64,000 nucleotides of DNA from Qipengyuania pacifica (GTDB lineage Bacteria > Pseudomonadota > Alphaproteobacteria > Sphingomonadales > Sphingomonadaceae). Position numbers and translations under genes: made by a program. Positions 9,591 through 17,102 of this stretch are shown here, piece by piece. How positions within the stretch are numbered: the stretch's first letter is position 1; every line of letters starts with the position of its first letter. The DNA is taken from positions 124,001 through 188,000 of the forward strand of contig NZ_JAHWXO010000006.1 of assembly GCF_019857205.1 (NCBI RefSeq), read 5' to 3'. The notes under the pieces were generated by a model. The model was not told the origin of the DNA, made no database searches, and saw only the letters and a list, made by a program, of their open reading frames with translations.

Positions 9591-9689
9591 GTCGTAAATT
9601 CCCCTCATGCGTCCCGTTAACTGGAAAGCGGGCAGGCTAGTCGCGCTTGCCACGCTTGCAAAGGGGGGCTTTGAACTTCAGTCCCCGGC

Positions 9690-9718
9690 TTGCCTTTTTG
9701 CGCGCGGCAAACTAGACG
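9690..9718 (+). promoter_or_regulatory. Predicted promoter of secE-nusG
   Basis: TTGCCT (9690-9695) and TAGACG (9713-9718) have ideal 17-base spacing, upstream of secE and the hairpin at 9758-9774. The predicted transcript would have a leader of about 120 bases. This is the clearest promoter-like element in the divergent spacer 9591-9844. Confidence 0.5.
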
Positions 9719-9757
9719 CTGCACCGTCTTCCGACATTGGGATCGATAAAAGCCCCT

Positions 9758-9774
9758 CCCGGACTTGAACCGGG
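9758..9774. other. Hairpin resembling a tRNA T-arm (minus strand) in the secE leader
   Basis: A five-base stem CCCGG/CCGGG encloses a seven-base loop. On the minus strand the loop reads TTCAAGT, the exact layout of a tRNA T-arm (TTCRANY). No anticodon arm, D-arm or CCA end can be drawn around it, so it is not a tRNA gene. It may be a remnant, a leader hairpin or chance. Confidence 0.35.
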
Positions 9775-9844
9775 GCGGCGAGAGAACCTACCTGAAAGGG
9801 ATGTGGCGGAAGGCGGCACGATTTTTACGCGAGAGACGTGAGCG

Positions 9845-10048
9845 ATGGCAGACGAAAAGAAAACCAGCCCGGCGGAATTCCTCCGGCAGGTCCAGGCCGA
9901 AGGGCGCAAGGTCGTATGGCCGACGCGCGAGGAAACGGTACGCACGGCGATTTTCGTTTTCATCATGATGGTCATTCTCTCGGTCTTCTTCCTCGGCGTC
10001 GATTCGCTGTTCAGCGCTGTGGTGCGCTGGCTGCTGACAGTCGCCTGA
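9845..10048 (+). CDS. secE: Preprotein translocase subunit SecE
   Basis: Small essential subunit of the SecYEG channel. The product is 67 residues, the usual single-span form of alphaproteobacteria. It has the conserved amphipathic helix (FLRQVQAEGRKVVWPTREET, residues 13-32) followed by one membrane helix (about 36-66). The start ATG 9845 gives the canonical MADEKK N-terminus. It precedes nusG by 30 bases, an almost universal arrangement. Confidence 0.96.
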   Translation: MADEKKTSPAEFLRQVQAEGRKVVWPTREETVRTAIFVFIMMVILSVFFLGVDSLFSAVVRWLLTVA

Positions 10049-10078
10049 GCAGTAATTCGACAGGGTAGTTAGGAACAC

Positions 10079-10615
10079 ATGGCACGCTGGTACATCATCC
10101 ACGCTTATTCCGGATTCGAGAACAAGGTCCGCGATTCGATCATCGCCGAGGCCGAGCGTCTGGGCCTGTCGGAAGGCGTCGAAGAAGTTGAGGTTCCCAC
10201 CGAGACCGTCACCGAAGTGAAGCGCGGCAAGAAGGTCCAGATTGAGCGCAAGTTCATGCCCGGCTACGTGCTGGCCAAGCTGAACATGACCGACGATATC
10301 TACCACCTCGTCAAGAATACGCCCAAGGTCACCGGTTTCCTCGGCAACAACAACAAGCCGCAGGCGATCTCCGAGAAGGAAGCCGCGCGCTATTTCGGCG
10401 GTGTGGAAGAAGCGAAGTCGGCACCCAAGAAGGACATCAGCGTCGATTACGAGATCGGCGATCAGGTCAAGGTTCTCGACGGACCTTTCGCCAGCTTCAA
10501 CGGCCTTGTCGAGGAACTCGATTTCGACAAGCAGAAGGTCAAGGTTTCGGTTTCGATCTTCGGTCGCGCCACGCCGGTCGAACTCGACTTCGAACAGGTC
10601 GAACTGGTCAAGTAA
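10079..10615 (+). CDS. nusG: Transcription termination/antitermination factor NusG
   Basis: Binds RNA polymerase and couples transcription to Rho or ribosomal protein S10. The length of 178 residues is typical. The N-terminal NGN domain starts [17 protein letters not shown] and includes [12 protein letters not shown]. The C-terminal KOW motif reads [16 protein letters not shown] (about residues 126-141). AGGA lies before the ATG. It shares a unit with secE, and a terminator follows directly, so unlike in many genomes transcription is not expected to continue into rplK. Confidence 0.97.
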   Translation: MARWYIIHAYSGFENKVRDSIIAEAERLGLSEGVEEVEVPTETVTEVKRGKKVQIERKFMPGYVLAKLNMTDDIYHLVKNTPKVTGFLGNNNKPQAISEKEAARYFGGVEEAKSAPKKDISVDYEIGDQVKVLDGPFASFNGLVEELDFDKQKVKVSVSIFGRATPVELDFEQVELVK

Positions 10616-10636
10616 GACGGCTGACAAACGCGTTTG

Positions 10637-10671
10637 AAAGGCCCCGTCCGGATCTGCCGGGCGAGGCCTTT
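10637..10671 (+). terminator. Terminator after nusG
   Basis: AAAGGCC (10637-10643) pairs with GGCCTTT (10665-10671), with additional GC-rich pairing inside. It lies 22 bases after the nusG stop. It could work in both directions, also ending csoR transcripts. Confidence 0.7.
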
Positions 10672-10708
10672 CCGTTTGCGCTGTCAGGTTCCGTGGTTGC
10701 CGCCGGAA

Positions 10709-10987
10709 TTAACGTTTTGCCTTGGCGAACAGATCGATCAGTTCGCCGAATTTCTGTCGTTGCTCGTCCGCATCGCCAGATGCGATAGCTTCGGCCACAC
10801 AGTGCGAGGCGTGATTCTTCAAAATTTCGTCCTCTGCGCGGGCCAGAGCGGACTTCACCGCTTGCAACTGATGCAGGATGTCGATGCAATAACGATCGTC
10901 TTCCACCATCTGCGAAATCCCGCGCACTTGACCCTCTACCCTGCGAAGCCGGTCGACGATCCGGTGCTGTGCTGACTTTTCCGGCAT
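10709..10987 (-). CDS. csoR: Copper-sensing repressor CsoR
   Basis: All-helical DNA-binding metal sensor of the CsoR/RcnR family (DUF156), 92 residues. The Cu(I) ligand triad is present as Cys34, His59 and Cys63, matching the C-x24-H-x3-C spacing of characterised copper CsoRs. The N-terminus has the conserved RLRRVEGQVRGI helix. It is transcribed divergently from copA with a near-perfect CsoR-type palindrome between them, so it very likely represses copA-copB and itself until Cu(I) binds. The metal assignment is inferred from the triad plus the copper neighbours. Confidence 0.93.
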   Translation of the reverse strand: MPEKSAQHRIVDRLRRVEGQVRGISQMVEDDRYCIDILHQLQAVKSALARAEDEILKNHASHCVAEAIASGDADEQRQKFGELIDLFAKAKR

Positions 10988-11006
10988 GGGAATTCCTGCT
11001 TGTGTG

Positions 11007-11023
11007 ATACCCCCTGGGGGTAT
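11007..11023. promoter_or_regulatory. CsoR operator
   Basis: A perfect 17-base palindrome with eight-base arms around a central T (ATACCCCC and GGGGGTAT), the known GC-rich form of CsoR operators. It sits between the csoR start (10987) and the copA start (11057). A possible -10 element (TATAGC, 11021-11026) overlaps its right arm, so repression by blocking RNA polymerase is likely. Confidence 0.85.
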
Positions 11024-11056
11024 AGCTGCGCTGCAAGACGAGAGTTTGCAACGGTA

Positions 11057-12793
11057 ATGAGCGCATTATTTACTACCCGCCGGGCGATGCTCAAGGGCGC
11101 AGTTGGTCTTGGCGGTCTTGCAGCAATTCCTGCGTGGGCCCGGGCGATGCCGTATGGACCAATCCGGCAAGGCTTCGACGAAGTATCCGGCAGAGTGATC
11201 GACCTTGCGGTTGGGCAGGGGGCAATCGAGGTTGCCGGGCGAAGTGGGCACGCTTTTGCTGTGAACGGCAGCGTGCCTGGCCCGCTGGTGCGGCTGAAGG
11301 AAGGCGAAGCCGTCGCCCTGCGCGTAGCCAATCATCTTGCGCAGGACACGTCCATACATTGGCATGGCCTGCTCCTTCCGTTTCAGTTCGACGGTGTGCC
11401 CGGGGTAAGCTTTCCGGGCATCAAGCCCGGCGAAACCTTTGTCTACGAACTGCCGGCGCTGCGCCAGTCGGGCACCTACTGGTGGCATAGCCATTCGGAT
11501 CTCCAGGAACAGGCGGGCCATTACGGCCCGATCATTATCGATCCTGCGGGTCCCGATCCGGTGCAGGCCGATCGCGACTATGTGCTGCTGTTGAGCGAGT
11601 TCAGCCCGCTTCACCCGCATACGATCATGGCAAAGCTCAAGAAGGGCGAGGAGTATTTCAACCGTCAGAAGACCAGCTGGACGGACGATTATCGCCTGAG
11701 CGGAAGCGATCGCAGGATGTGGGCGGGTATGCGAATGATGCCGACCGACATCGCCGATGTGACCGGATCGACCTACACTTATCTCATCAACGGCCACGCG
11801 CCCGAAGACAGCCTCGAATATCTTTTCAGTCCGGGCGAACGCGTTCGCCTGCGCATTATCAATGGCAGCGCGATGAGTTTCTTCAACATCCGCATTCCCG
11901 GGGTGCGGATGAGCGTGGTTCAGGCGGACGGGAAGAACGTGCATCCGATAGAGGTGGACGAGTTTCAGATCGGAACGGCAGAGACTTATGACATCGTCGT
12001 CGAGCCGACGGCCGAAGCGCATACTATCGTTGCCGAGGCAATGGATCGGTCAGGCATGGCTGTTGCCACGCTTACTTCGCGGGCCGGTGCGCGGGCACCG
12101 GTGCCATCGCTGCGCGATCCGGTTCTGTTGACCATGACGGACATGGGTCACGGCGGGATGGACCATTCGGGTGGCGATCATTCGAACATGGGCCATACCA
12201 CATCGACCGGGCGAATGGACCATGGCTCGATGAAAATGCGCGATACATCCAGCCTGCCGCCGAACGTGGCTGTCGGCCTTGGGGTCGACATGGTCAGCGC
12301 AAATCCTGCCGATCGGATGGGCGACCCGGGTCTCGGGCTCGACAAGGTGGGACACAAGGTGCTGACGTACCGCGATCTCACCGCGCTGGAACCCAACGAC
12401 GATCTGCGCAAGCCCAGTCGCCACATGCAAATCCATCTCACCGGAAACATGGAACGGTATATGTGGTCGTTCGATGGACGGAAGTTCAGCGCTGTCGCCG
12501 ACCAGCCCATTCGTTTTGCTTATAATGAGCGGGTCCGTGTGAAGCTGGTGAATGACACGATGATGGCCCACCCCATCCATCTGCATGGCCATTTTTTCGA
12601 ACTGGTCAACGGCGCTGATCGCATGCACCAGCCGCAAAAGCACACGGTGATCGTGCAACCCGGCGGCAGCGCGACATTCGATCTCACTGCTGACGAGCCG
12701 GGGGACTGGGCGTTTCACTGCCATTTGCTCTATCACATGCATGCCGGCATGTTTCAGGTAGTTACGGTTGCTTCACCGGATGGCCAGGCATGA
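11057..12793 (+). CDS. copA: Copper resistance multicopper oxidase CopA (PcoA/CopA family)
   Basis: Periplasmic multicopper oxidase that probably oxidises Cu(I) to less toxic Cu(II). From ATG 11057 it is 578 residues with a twin-arginine signal (TRRAMLKGAVGLGG). The copper sites are all visible: SIHWHGLLLP (about residue 98), TYWWHSHSD, HPIHLHGHFFEL and HCHLLYHMHAGM, the last with the methionine axial ligand of the type-1 copper. A Met/His-rich insert (MDHSGGDHSNMGH, about residue 365) is typical of CopA. The frame is open back to 11000 but that start would cover the operator. Stop and copB start overlap (ATGA). Confidence 0.94.
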   Translation: MSALFTTRRAMLKGAVGLGGLAAIPAWARAMPYGPIRQGFDEVSGRVIDLAVGQGAIEVAGRSGHAFAVNGSVPGPLVRLKEGEAVALRVANHLAQDTSIHWHGLLLPFQFDGVPGVSFPGIKPGETFVYELPALRQSGTYWWHSHSDLQEQAGHYGPIIIDPAGPDPVQADRDYVLLLSEFSPLHPHTIMAKLKKGEEYFNRQKTSWTDDYRLSGSDRRMWAGMRMMPTDIADVTGSTYTYLINGHAPEDSLEYLFSPGERVRLRIINGSAMSFFNIRIPGVRMSVVQADGKNVHPIEVDEFQIGTAETYDIVVEPTAEAHTIVAEAMDRSGMAVATLTSRAGARAPVPSLRDPVLLTMTDMGHGGMDHSGGDHSNMGHTTSTGRMDHGSMKMRDTSSLPPNVAVGLGVDMVSANPADRMGDPGLGLDKVGHKVLTYRDLTALEPNDDLRKPSRHMQIHLTGNMERYMWSFDGRKFSAVADQPIRFAYNERVRVKLVNDTMMAHPIHLHGHFFELVNGADRMHQPQKHTVIVQPGGSATFDLTADEPGDWAFHCHLLYHMHAGMFQVVTVASPDGQA

Positions 12794-13716
12794 GATACGC
12801 GCTTATCCTTGCGCTCGCCTGCGCCAATGTCGGCACTGCAGCTTTCGCCCAGCACGAAGGGCATTCCGACCATTCCGAACCTAAACATGCTCAGCCGGTA
12901 GATCGTGAGCAAGTGGACCATTCCGAAATGGACCATGGCCACCAGCATTCGCCAAACGCGGCCGAGCCGAAAATGCTGGCGCGGCCCCCTGATTCGGCTG
13001 GCAATGGGCCTCCGCGAGCCGCAGATGCGATCTGGGGAGCGGACGCAATGCAAGATAGCCGCGCAGCGCTCGCCCGTGAGCATGGTGGCATGCAGCTACT
13101 GTGGGTACAGGGCGACCGGCTGGAATTGCGGACACGCGAGAGGCGCGACGGATTTCTCTGGGACCTGCAGGGCTGGTATGGCGGCGACATCGACAAAATA
13201 TGGGTCAAAAGCGAAGGGGAGGGTGAATGGGGCCGCCCGCTGGAACGGGCCGAAGTGCAGGCACTCTGGTCGCACGCCATTGGCCCCTGGTTCGATTTTC
13301 AGGCGGGCGTCCGGCAGGATCTGAATAGTCCAGCGCGAACTCACGCAGTGATCGGCGTGCAAGGGCTGGCACCATATCTCTTTGAATTGGACGCCGCAGC
13401 CTTCGTTTCGAACAAAGGGGACGTAACGGCGAGAATCGAGGCGGAACTCGACCAGCGTATTACACAGCGACTGATTCTGCAGCCTCGCACAGAATTGGCG
13501 CTGTCGGCGCAGGACATTCCCGAACTGGGTGTGGGAGCCGGCATCGATCATATCGAAACGGGTCTTCGTCTGCGCTATGAATTCGTCCCGGAATTCGCGC
13601 CTTATGTCGGTGTCGAACAGGAATGGAAGGTGGGCAGGGGCGCCGATTTCTCGCGTGCGGCTGGCCGGGATGTATCGGTCACCAGTGTTGTGTTCGGACT
13701 TCGCTTCTGGTTCTGA
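12790..13716 (+). CDS. copB: Copper resistance outer membrane protein CopB
   Basis: Outer-membrane partner of CopA in copper tolerance, 308 residues. A signal peptide (MRYALILALACANVGTAAFA) is followed by a His/Met/Asp-rich segment (residues 21-55, HEGHSDHSEPKH and EMDHGHQHS) expected to bind copper. A beta-barrel domain ending in FGLRFWF follows. The LWVQGDRLELRTRE and DLQGWYGGD segments match the CopB family. The start overlaps the copA stop by four bases. The stop codon (TGA) abuts the stop codon of the convergent protease gene with no spacer. Confidence 0.92.
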   Translation: MRYALILALACANVGTAAFAQHEGHSDHSEPKHAQPVDREQVDHSEMDHGHQHSPNAAEPKMLARPPDSAGNGPPRAADAIWGADAMQDSRAALAREHGGMQLLWVQGDRLELRTRERRDGFLWDLQGWYGGDIDKIWVKSEGEGEWGRPLERAEVQALWSHAIGPWFDFQAGVRQDLNSPARTHAVIGVQGLAPYLFELDAAAFVSNKGDVTARIEAELDQRITQRLILQPRTELALSAQDIPELGVGAGIDHIETGLRLRYEFVPEFAPYVGVEQEWKVGRGADFSRAAGRDVSVTSVVFGLRFWF

Positions 13717-14742
13717 CTAGCGGGCGCAGGCGCTTTCCTCGGTCGTGCTGATCCGTGTTGCCCGCGCAGATCGAAGAATGGTGCTGGTCTGTCGGCATTT
13801 ACGCAATTGAAAGCGGACCTTCCTGTCCTTGAAGTCGAGCGACACGCGGCGGAAGCTCTCCATCAGATCCATACCGAGCAGCAGTGCGGGCTTCTTTTCA
13901 AGACCGAAGACGGCGAACGGCGGGATGTCGGCGAACGCGATCGGCACATTCTGCAGAGTGATGGGACCGAGCTTCAAAGTCGGAATGACTGCGAATTCGA
14001 TTTCGATTTCTTGGCCTGTTACACCGAACACCTTGATGGTGGCGAACGCCTTTTTGCGCTTGCGCAATAGCTTGTCCCGCAAGGCAAGATTACCGATCGT
14101 GACCTCTGAACCCGTGTCGACGACCGCTTCGACTTTCTGACGACCGGCCGTGACCTGCGTAAGAATGAGCTGGCCGCGCCGAAGCCGGCCTGTCACGACG
14201 ATTACTCCGTTCCTGATCTCACCCAAATCGACCTTGTCATCCACCGTGATGGTTCGCTCTTCCAGGTCGATCATCAGCCGCTGGTTAACTAGGGCGTCCA
14301 GGCCGACCATGCCATCGCCGCCCATTGCCCGTTCGTCGAGTATCGGCACTTCCAGGCCGGTGGTAACCGTAGGCCCCAACTGCAGTTCGTCTATGACCAC
14401 CCGATCGACGAAGCTGCTACCCGTTACACTGTGCAACAAGGCGCGATCGGTTGCCGGAAGAGCGAGCTTGCCCGCCAGGGCCGATCCTATCGCAGAACTG
14501 TCGGCACCGCTGTCGACGACGAACTCGTAGGGGCCTTCGCCGTTGATCTTTACTTCGACAGTCATTCGGTTGCGTAGCTTGCTTGCCGCAATTTCTTCGC
14601 CGCCGATCTCGAGCGCTTCGTCGATGACGGCCGTGGGAGGTTTTGGGAGACTGCCGGTAGGCGCTGCCGAATTCTGCGCAAACCCAGGCGAAGCTGCGCA
14701 CACAAGGGCAGCCATTATCGCTGAGTTTGCAGATCGTTTCAT
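13717..14742 (-). CDS. Periplasmic retropepsin-like aspartic protease with two repeats
   Basis: A 341-residue protein of the clan AA (retroviral-type) aspartic protease family. A signal peptide ends near residue 23 (SPGFAQ). Two protease-like units occur in tandem, each with an active-site-like motif: VVDSGADSS (about residue 76) and VVDTGSEVT (about residue 208). Hydrophobic flap and closing elements are also present (DGMVGLDAL, ALLLGMDLM). Retropepsins normally dimerise to bring two aspartates together; two copies in one chain could form an intramolecular site (inference). Target and link to the neighbouring copper genes are unknown. Confidence 0.8.
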   Translation of the reverse strand: MKRSANSAIMAALVCAASPGFAQNSAAPTGSLPKPPTAVIDEALEIGGEEIAASKLRNRMTVEVKINGEGPYEFVVDSGADSSAIGSALAGKLALPATDRALLHSVTGSSFVDRVVIDELQLGPTVTTGLEVPILDERAMGGDGMVGLDALVNQRLMIDLEERTITVDDKVDLGEIRNGVIVVTGRLRRGQLILTQVTAGRQKVEAVVDTGSEVTIGNLALRDKLLRKRKKAFATIKVFGVTGQEIEIEFAVIPTLKLGPITLQNVPIAFADIPPFAVFGLEKKPALLLGMDLMESFRRVSLDFKDRKVRFQLRKCRQTSTILRSARATRISTTEESACAR

Positions 14743-14815
14743 CCCAGTTCACACTATACCGGCGAAATGTGGCACGCGATGGGCTTTCGACAAAGGCCGG
14801 ACGCGAAACGACTGC

Positions 14816-14843
14816 TTGCATTGAGACGCGAAAACGCTATGTG
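14816..14843 (+). promoter_or_regulatory. Predicted promoter of rplK-rplA
   Basis: TTGCAT (14816-14821) and TATGTG (14838-14843) with 16-base spacing, about 120 bases ahead of rplK. The leader between has no ORF and could carry the L1 autoregulatory site, which I could not identify with confidence. A promoter here would be needed because a terminator and a copper cluster separate rplK from nusG. Confidence 0.45.
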
Positions 14844-14963
14844 CGCGCCTTCCCAAGTCATCTTCGGGAATCGTGCGGGAGGCTTGCAACAGCAGGCCGC
14901 TGACCGCTTACCATGAGCCTTGGTTCGAAAGTGCCGGGGCGACAGTGAGAAAGGAGGCCAGTT

Positions 14964-15395
14964 ATGGCCAAGAAGATCGACGGCTATATCAAGCTGCAGG
15001 TGCCTGCGGGCACCGCCAATCCCTCGCCGCCCATCGGCCCTGCGCTGGGTCAGCGCGGCGTGAACATCATGGAATTCTGCAAGGCGTTCAACGCGGCGAC
15101 CGACAGTCTTGAAAAGGGCATGCCGATCCCGACGACGATCACCGTCTATGCGGACCGTTCGTTCACCTTCGTCACCAAGAGCCCGCCGGCCAGCTTCCTC
15201 ATCAAGAAGGCCGCCAAGCTCAAGTCGGGTTCGAAAGAGCCGGGCAAGGTTTCGGCCGGATCGATCAAGCGGTCGGCGCTGAGCGAAATCGCCGAACAGA
15301 AAATGGCCGACCTGAACGCGAACGACATCGAACAGGCTACCAAGATCATCGAAGGCAGTGCGCGTTCGATGGGCCTCGACGTGGTGGAGGGCTAA
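14964..15395 (+). CDS. rplK: 50S ribosomal protein L11
   Basis: Ribosomal stalk-base protein contacting 23S rRNA in the GTPase centre, 143 residues, standard length. The N-terminus [16 protein letters not shown] and the [22 protein letters not shown] motif are diagnostic. The C-terminal RNA-binding domain includes [14 protein letters not shown] strong AAGGAGG lies before the ATG. Four bases separate its stop from rplA. Confidence 0.98.
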   Translation: MAKKIDGYIKLQVPAGTANPSPPIGPALGQRGVNIMEFCKAFNAATDSLEKGMPIPTTITVYADRSFTFVTKSPPASFLIKKAAKLKSGSKEPGKVSAGSIKRSALSEIAEQKMADLNANDIEQATKIIEGSARSMGLDVVEG

Positions 15396-15399
15396 GATC

Positions 15400-16092
15400 A
15401 TGGCAAAGCAGACCAAGAAGCAGCAGATCGTCGCCAAGCTCGACGCTGAAAAGCTCTATAGCGTTGACGAAGCTCTCGCCACGCTGCGTGAACACAAGGC
15501 AAAGTTCGACGAGACCGTCGAAGTCGCGATGAACCTTGGTGTCGATCCGCGCCACGCCGACCAGATGGTCCGCGGCATGGTTTCGCTTCCGAGCGGTACC
15601 GGCAAGGACGTCAAGGTTGCCGTGTTCGCCAAGGGCGACAATGCCGAGAAGGCCCTTGCCGCAGGTGCGGACAAGGTCGGTGCCGAAGATCTCATGGAAG
15701 ACATGCAGAACGGCAATCTCGACTACGATCGCGTGATCGCAACGCCCGACATGATGGGCGTCGTCGGCCGCCTCGGTAAGGTGCTGGGTCCCAAGGGCCT
15801 GATGCCGAACCCGAAGCTGGGTACTGTTACGCCGAACGTGGAGCAGGCCGTTAAGGACGCCAAGGGCGGCCAGGTCGAATTCCGCGTCGAGAAGCAGGGC
15901 ATCATCCACTCCGGCATCGGCAAGCTGTCGTTCAAGGACGAAGACCTGAAGACGAACTTCAAGGCTCTGACCGATGCGATCGTGAAGGCGAAGCCTTCCG
16001 GCGCCAAGGGTAAGTATGTCCGCAAGGTAACGCTGACCTCGTCGATGGGGCCTGGCCTCAAGGTCGACCTCGAAGAAATCGAAGGCGCGTAA
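15400..16092 (+). CDS. rplA: 50S ribosomal protein L1
   Basis: L1 stalk protein, also the usual translational repressor of the rplK-rplA message. From ATG 15400 it has 230 residues, normal for the family; the longer frame from 15358 would overlap rplK. Family motifs include [40 protein letters not shown] (positions about 118-137) and [16 protein letters not shown] at the C-terminus. A strong terminator follows. The rplJ-rplL genes that often come next are absent. Confidence 0.98.
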   Translation: MAKQTKKQQIVAKLDAEKLYSVDEALATLREHKAKFDETVEVAMNLGVDPRHADQMVRGMVSLPSGTGKDVKVAVFAKGDNAEKALAAGADKVGAEDLMEDMQNGNLDYDRVIATPDMMGVVGRLGKVLGPKGLMPNPKLGTVTPNVEQAVKDAKGGQVEFRVEKQGIIHSGIGKLSFKDEDLKTNFKALTDAIVKAKPSGAKGKYVRKVTLTSSMGPGLKVDLEEIEGA

Positions 16093-16140
16093 TTCCCGCG
16101 TTGACGGATCGCCGATCAAGGTCGGCGGAGACAGATCAGA

Positions 16141-16175
16141 AAGGGCCGGCGGGTGCGAACCTTCCGGCCCTTTTC
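16141..16175 (+). terminator. Terminator after rplA
   Basis: AAGGGCCGG (16141-16149) pairs with CCGGCCCTT (16164-16172) and is followed by more T residues. It ends exactly at the stop codon of the convergent acyltransferase-like gene, so it probably serves the ribosomal message. Confidence 0.88.
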
Positions 16176-17102
16176 TTATGTGCGTAGAGCGCGGCGCAGG
16201 AGGTGCTCGGCCCCGGTTCGCGCTGCCAGTGATCGCGCATTTTCCACCGCCGCGTCGAAGGCCTTGAGGCTCGACAGCAGTGCACGGTTGGCCAAGGTAG
16301 GGCGCAACAGAAGAAAGCTTGCGCAGGGTGCGCTGTGAGTGCCGAACAGGCGCTTGTGTGCCCCCTCTCCTTCAGTGAAGTCGAAATAGCGGTAGCGTTG
16401 TTCGGCAAACAGCCTTTCGAGTGCTGCCATTTGCAACACGGTTCCGGGCGAAAGGTTGGCGTGGGCCGGATCGTAGCCGAGATAGGCATAGACCAGAGTT
16501 TCGCCGATCACCGGTAGATAGAGATAGGCAACTGGCTCGCCATTCAGGAAGAGCAGAAAGGCGCGGACGCGATCTTGCCAGGCGAGCTCGCGCATTTCGG
16601 CGCGGGCTATTTCGCTTTCGGGCAACCCTGCGTCGAGCAGGCGTGCCTGATAGGTGATCCGCGATAGCGGAACGGCATGGTGGACGAACTCGTCCATTTC
16701 CTCAGGTCGGGAATATAGCCGCAGGTCGAGCGATCCGCCGCTTTCGCTTTCCATCTTGCGTCGTTTGCGCCGCAAGGTCGAGCGGGTCTTGCCGGAAAAG
16801 CGCGCCAGGTAATCATCGTAACTACCGGTCATGTCGATGTAATTGCGCTCGTAATCTTCCCGCCCGCCCATGAGAAATCCCGGCATGGCGTCGCGCAGTT
16901 TTGCTTCTGCTGCCGGCGGCGCGGAGAGAATCCGGAACCCATCAGCATGAGTAATGGATGGGATCGTAGGAAACCTGCCTGCAAGCACATCCGTAAGCGA
17001 AAAGGCAACTGGGATGACATTGCGTCCGACTGTAATCAGGCGACGCGAACCGATGGTATAGGAAATCCGGTGCGGTGCAGCCTGCGGCTGCGAACCAGTC
17101 AC
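16176..17102 (-). CDS. GNAT/FemAB-like acyltransferase (BioF2/CelD-type)
   Basis: About 308 residues from a GTG at 17102. The product resembles the Acetyltransf_6 group of GNAT proteins often found in polysaccharide clusters. Visible features include a basic SGKTRSTLRRKRRKME helix, a central FLLFLNGEPVAYLYL strand, YAYLGYDPAHANLSPGT and YFDFTEGEGAHKRLFG, the last two typical of this group. The frame stays open to 17531, but that part lies within the deacetylase gene. GTG overlaps the deacetylase stop (GTGA), implying coupled translation. It may acylate a cell-envelope or exopolysaccharide sugar; the substrate is unknown. Confidence 0.8.
   Translation of the reverse strand: MTGSQPQAAPHRISYTIGSRRLITVGRNVIPVAFSLTDVLAGRFPTIPSITHADGFRILSAPPAAEAKLRDAMPGFLMGGREDYERNYIDMTGSYDDYLARFSGKTRSTLRRKRRKMESESGGSLDLRLYSRPEEMDEFVHHAVPLSRITYQARLLDAGLPESEIARAEMRELAWQDRVRAFLLFLNGEPVAYLYLPVIGETLVYAYLGYDPAHANLSPGTVLQMAALERLFAEQRYRYFDFTEGEGAHKRLFGTHSAPCASFLLLRPTLANRALLSSLKAFDAAVENARSLAARTGAEHLLRRALRT

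Noticed and set aside
9745..9790. A complete tRNA on the minus strand upstream of secE
   Set aside because: Only a T-arm-like hairpin can be formed. No anticodon arm, D-arm, acceptor pairing or CCA end could be drawn.
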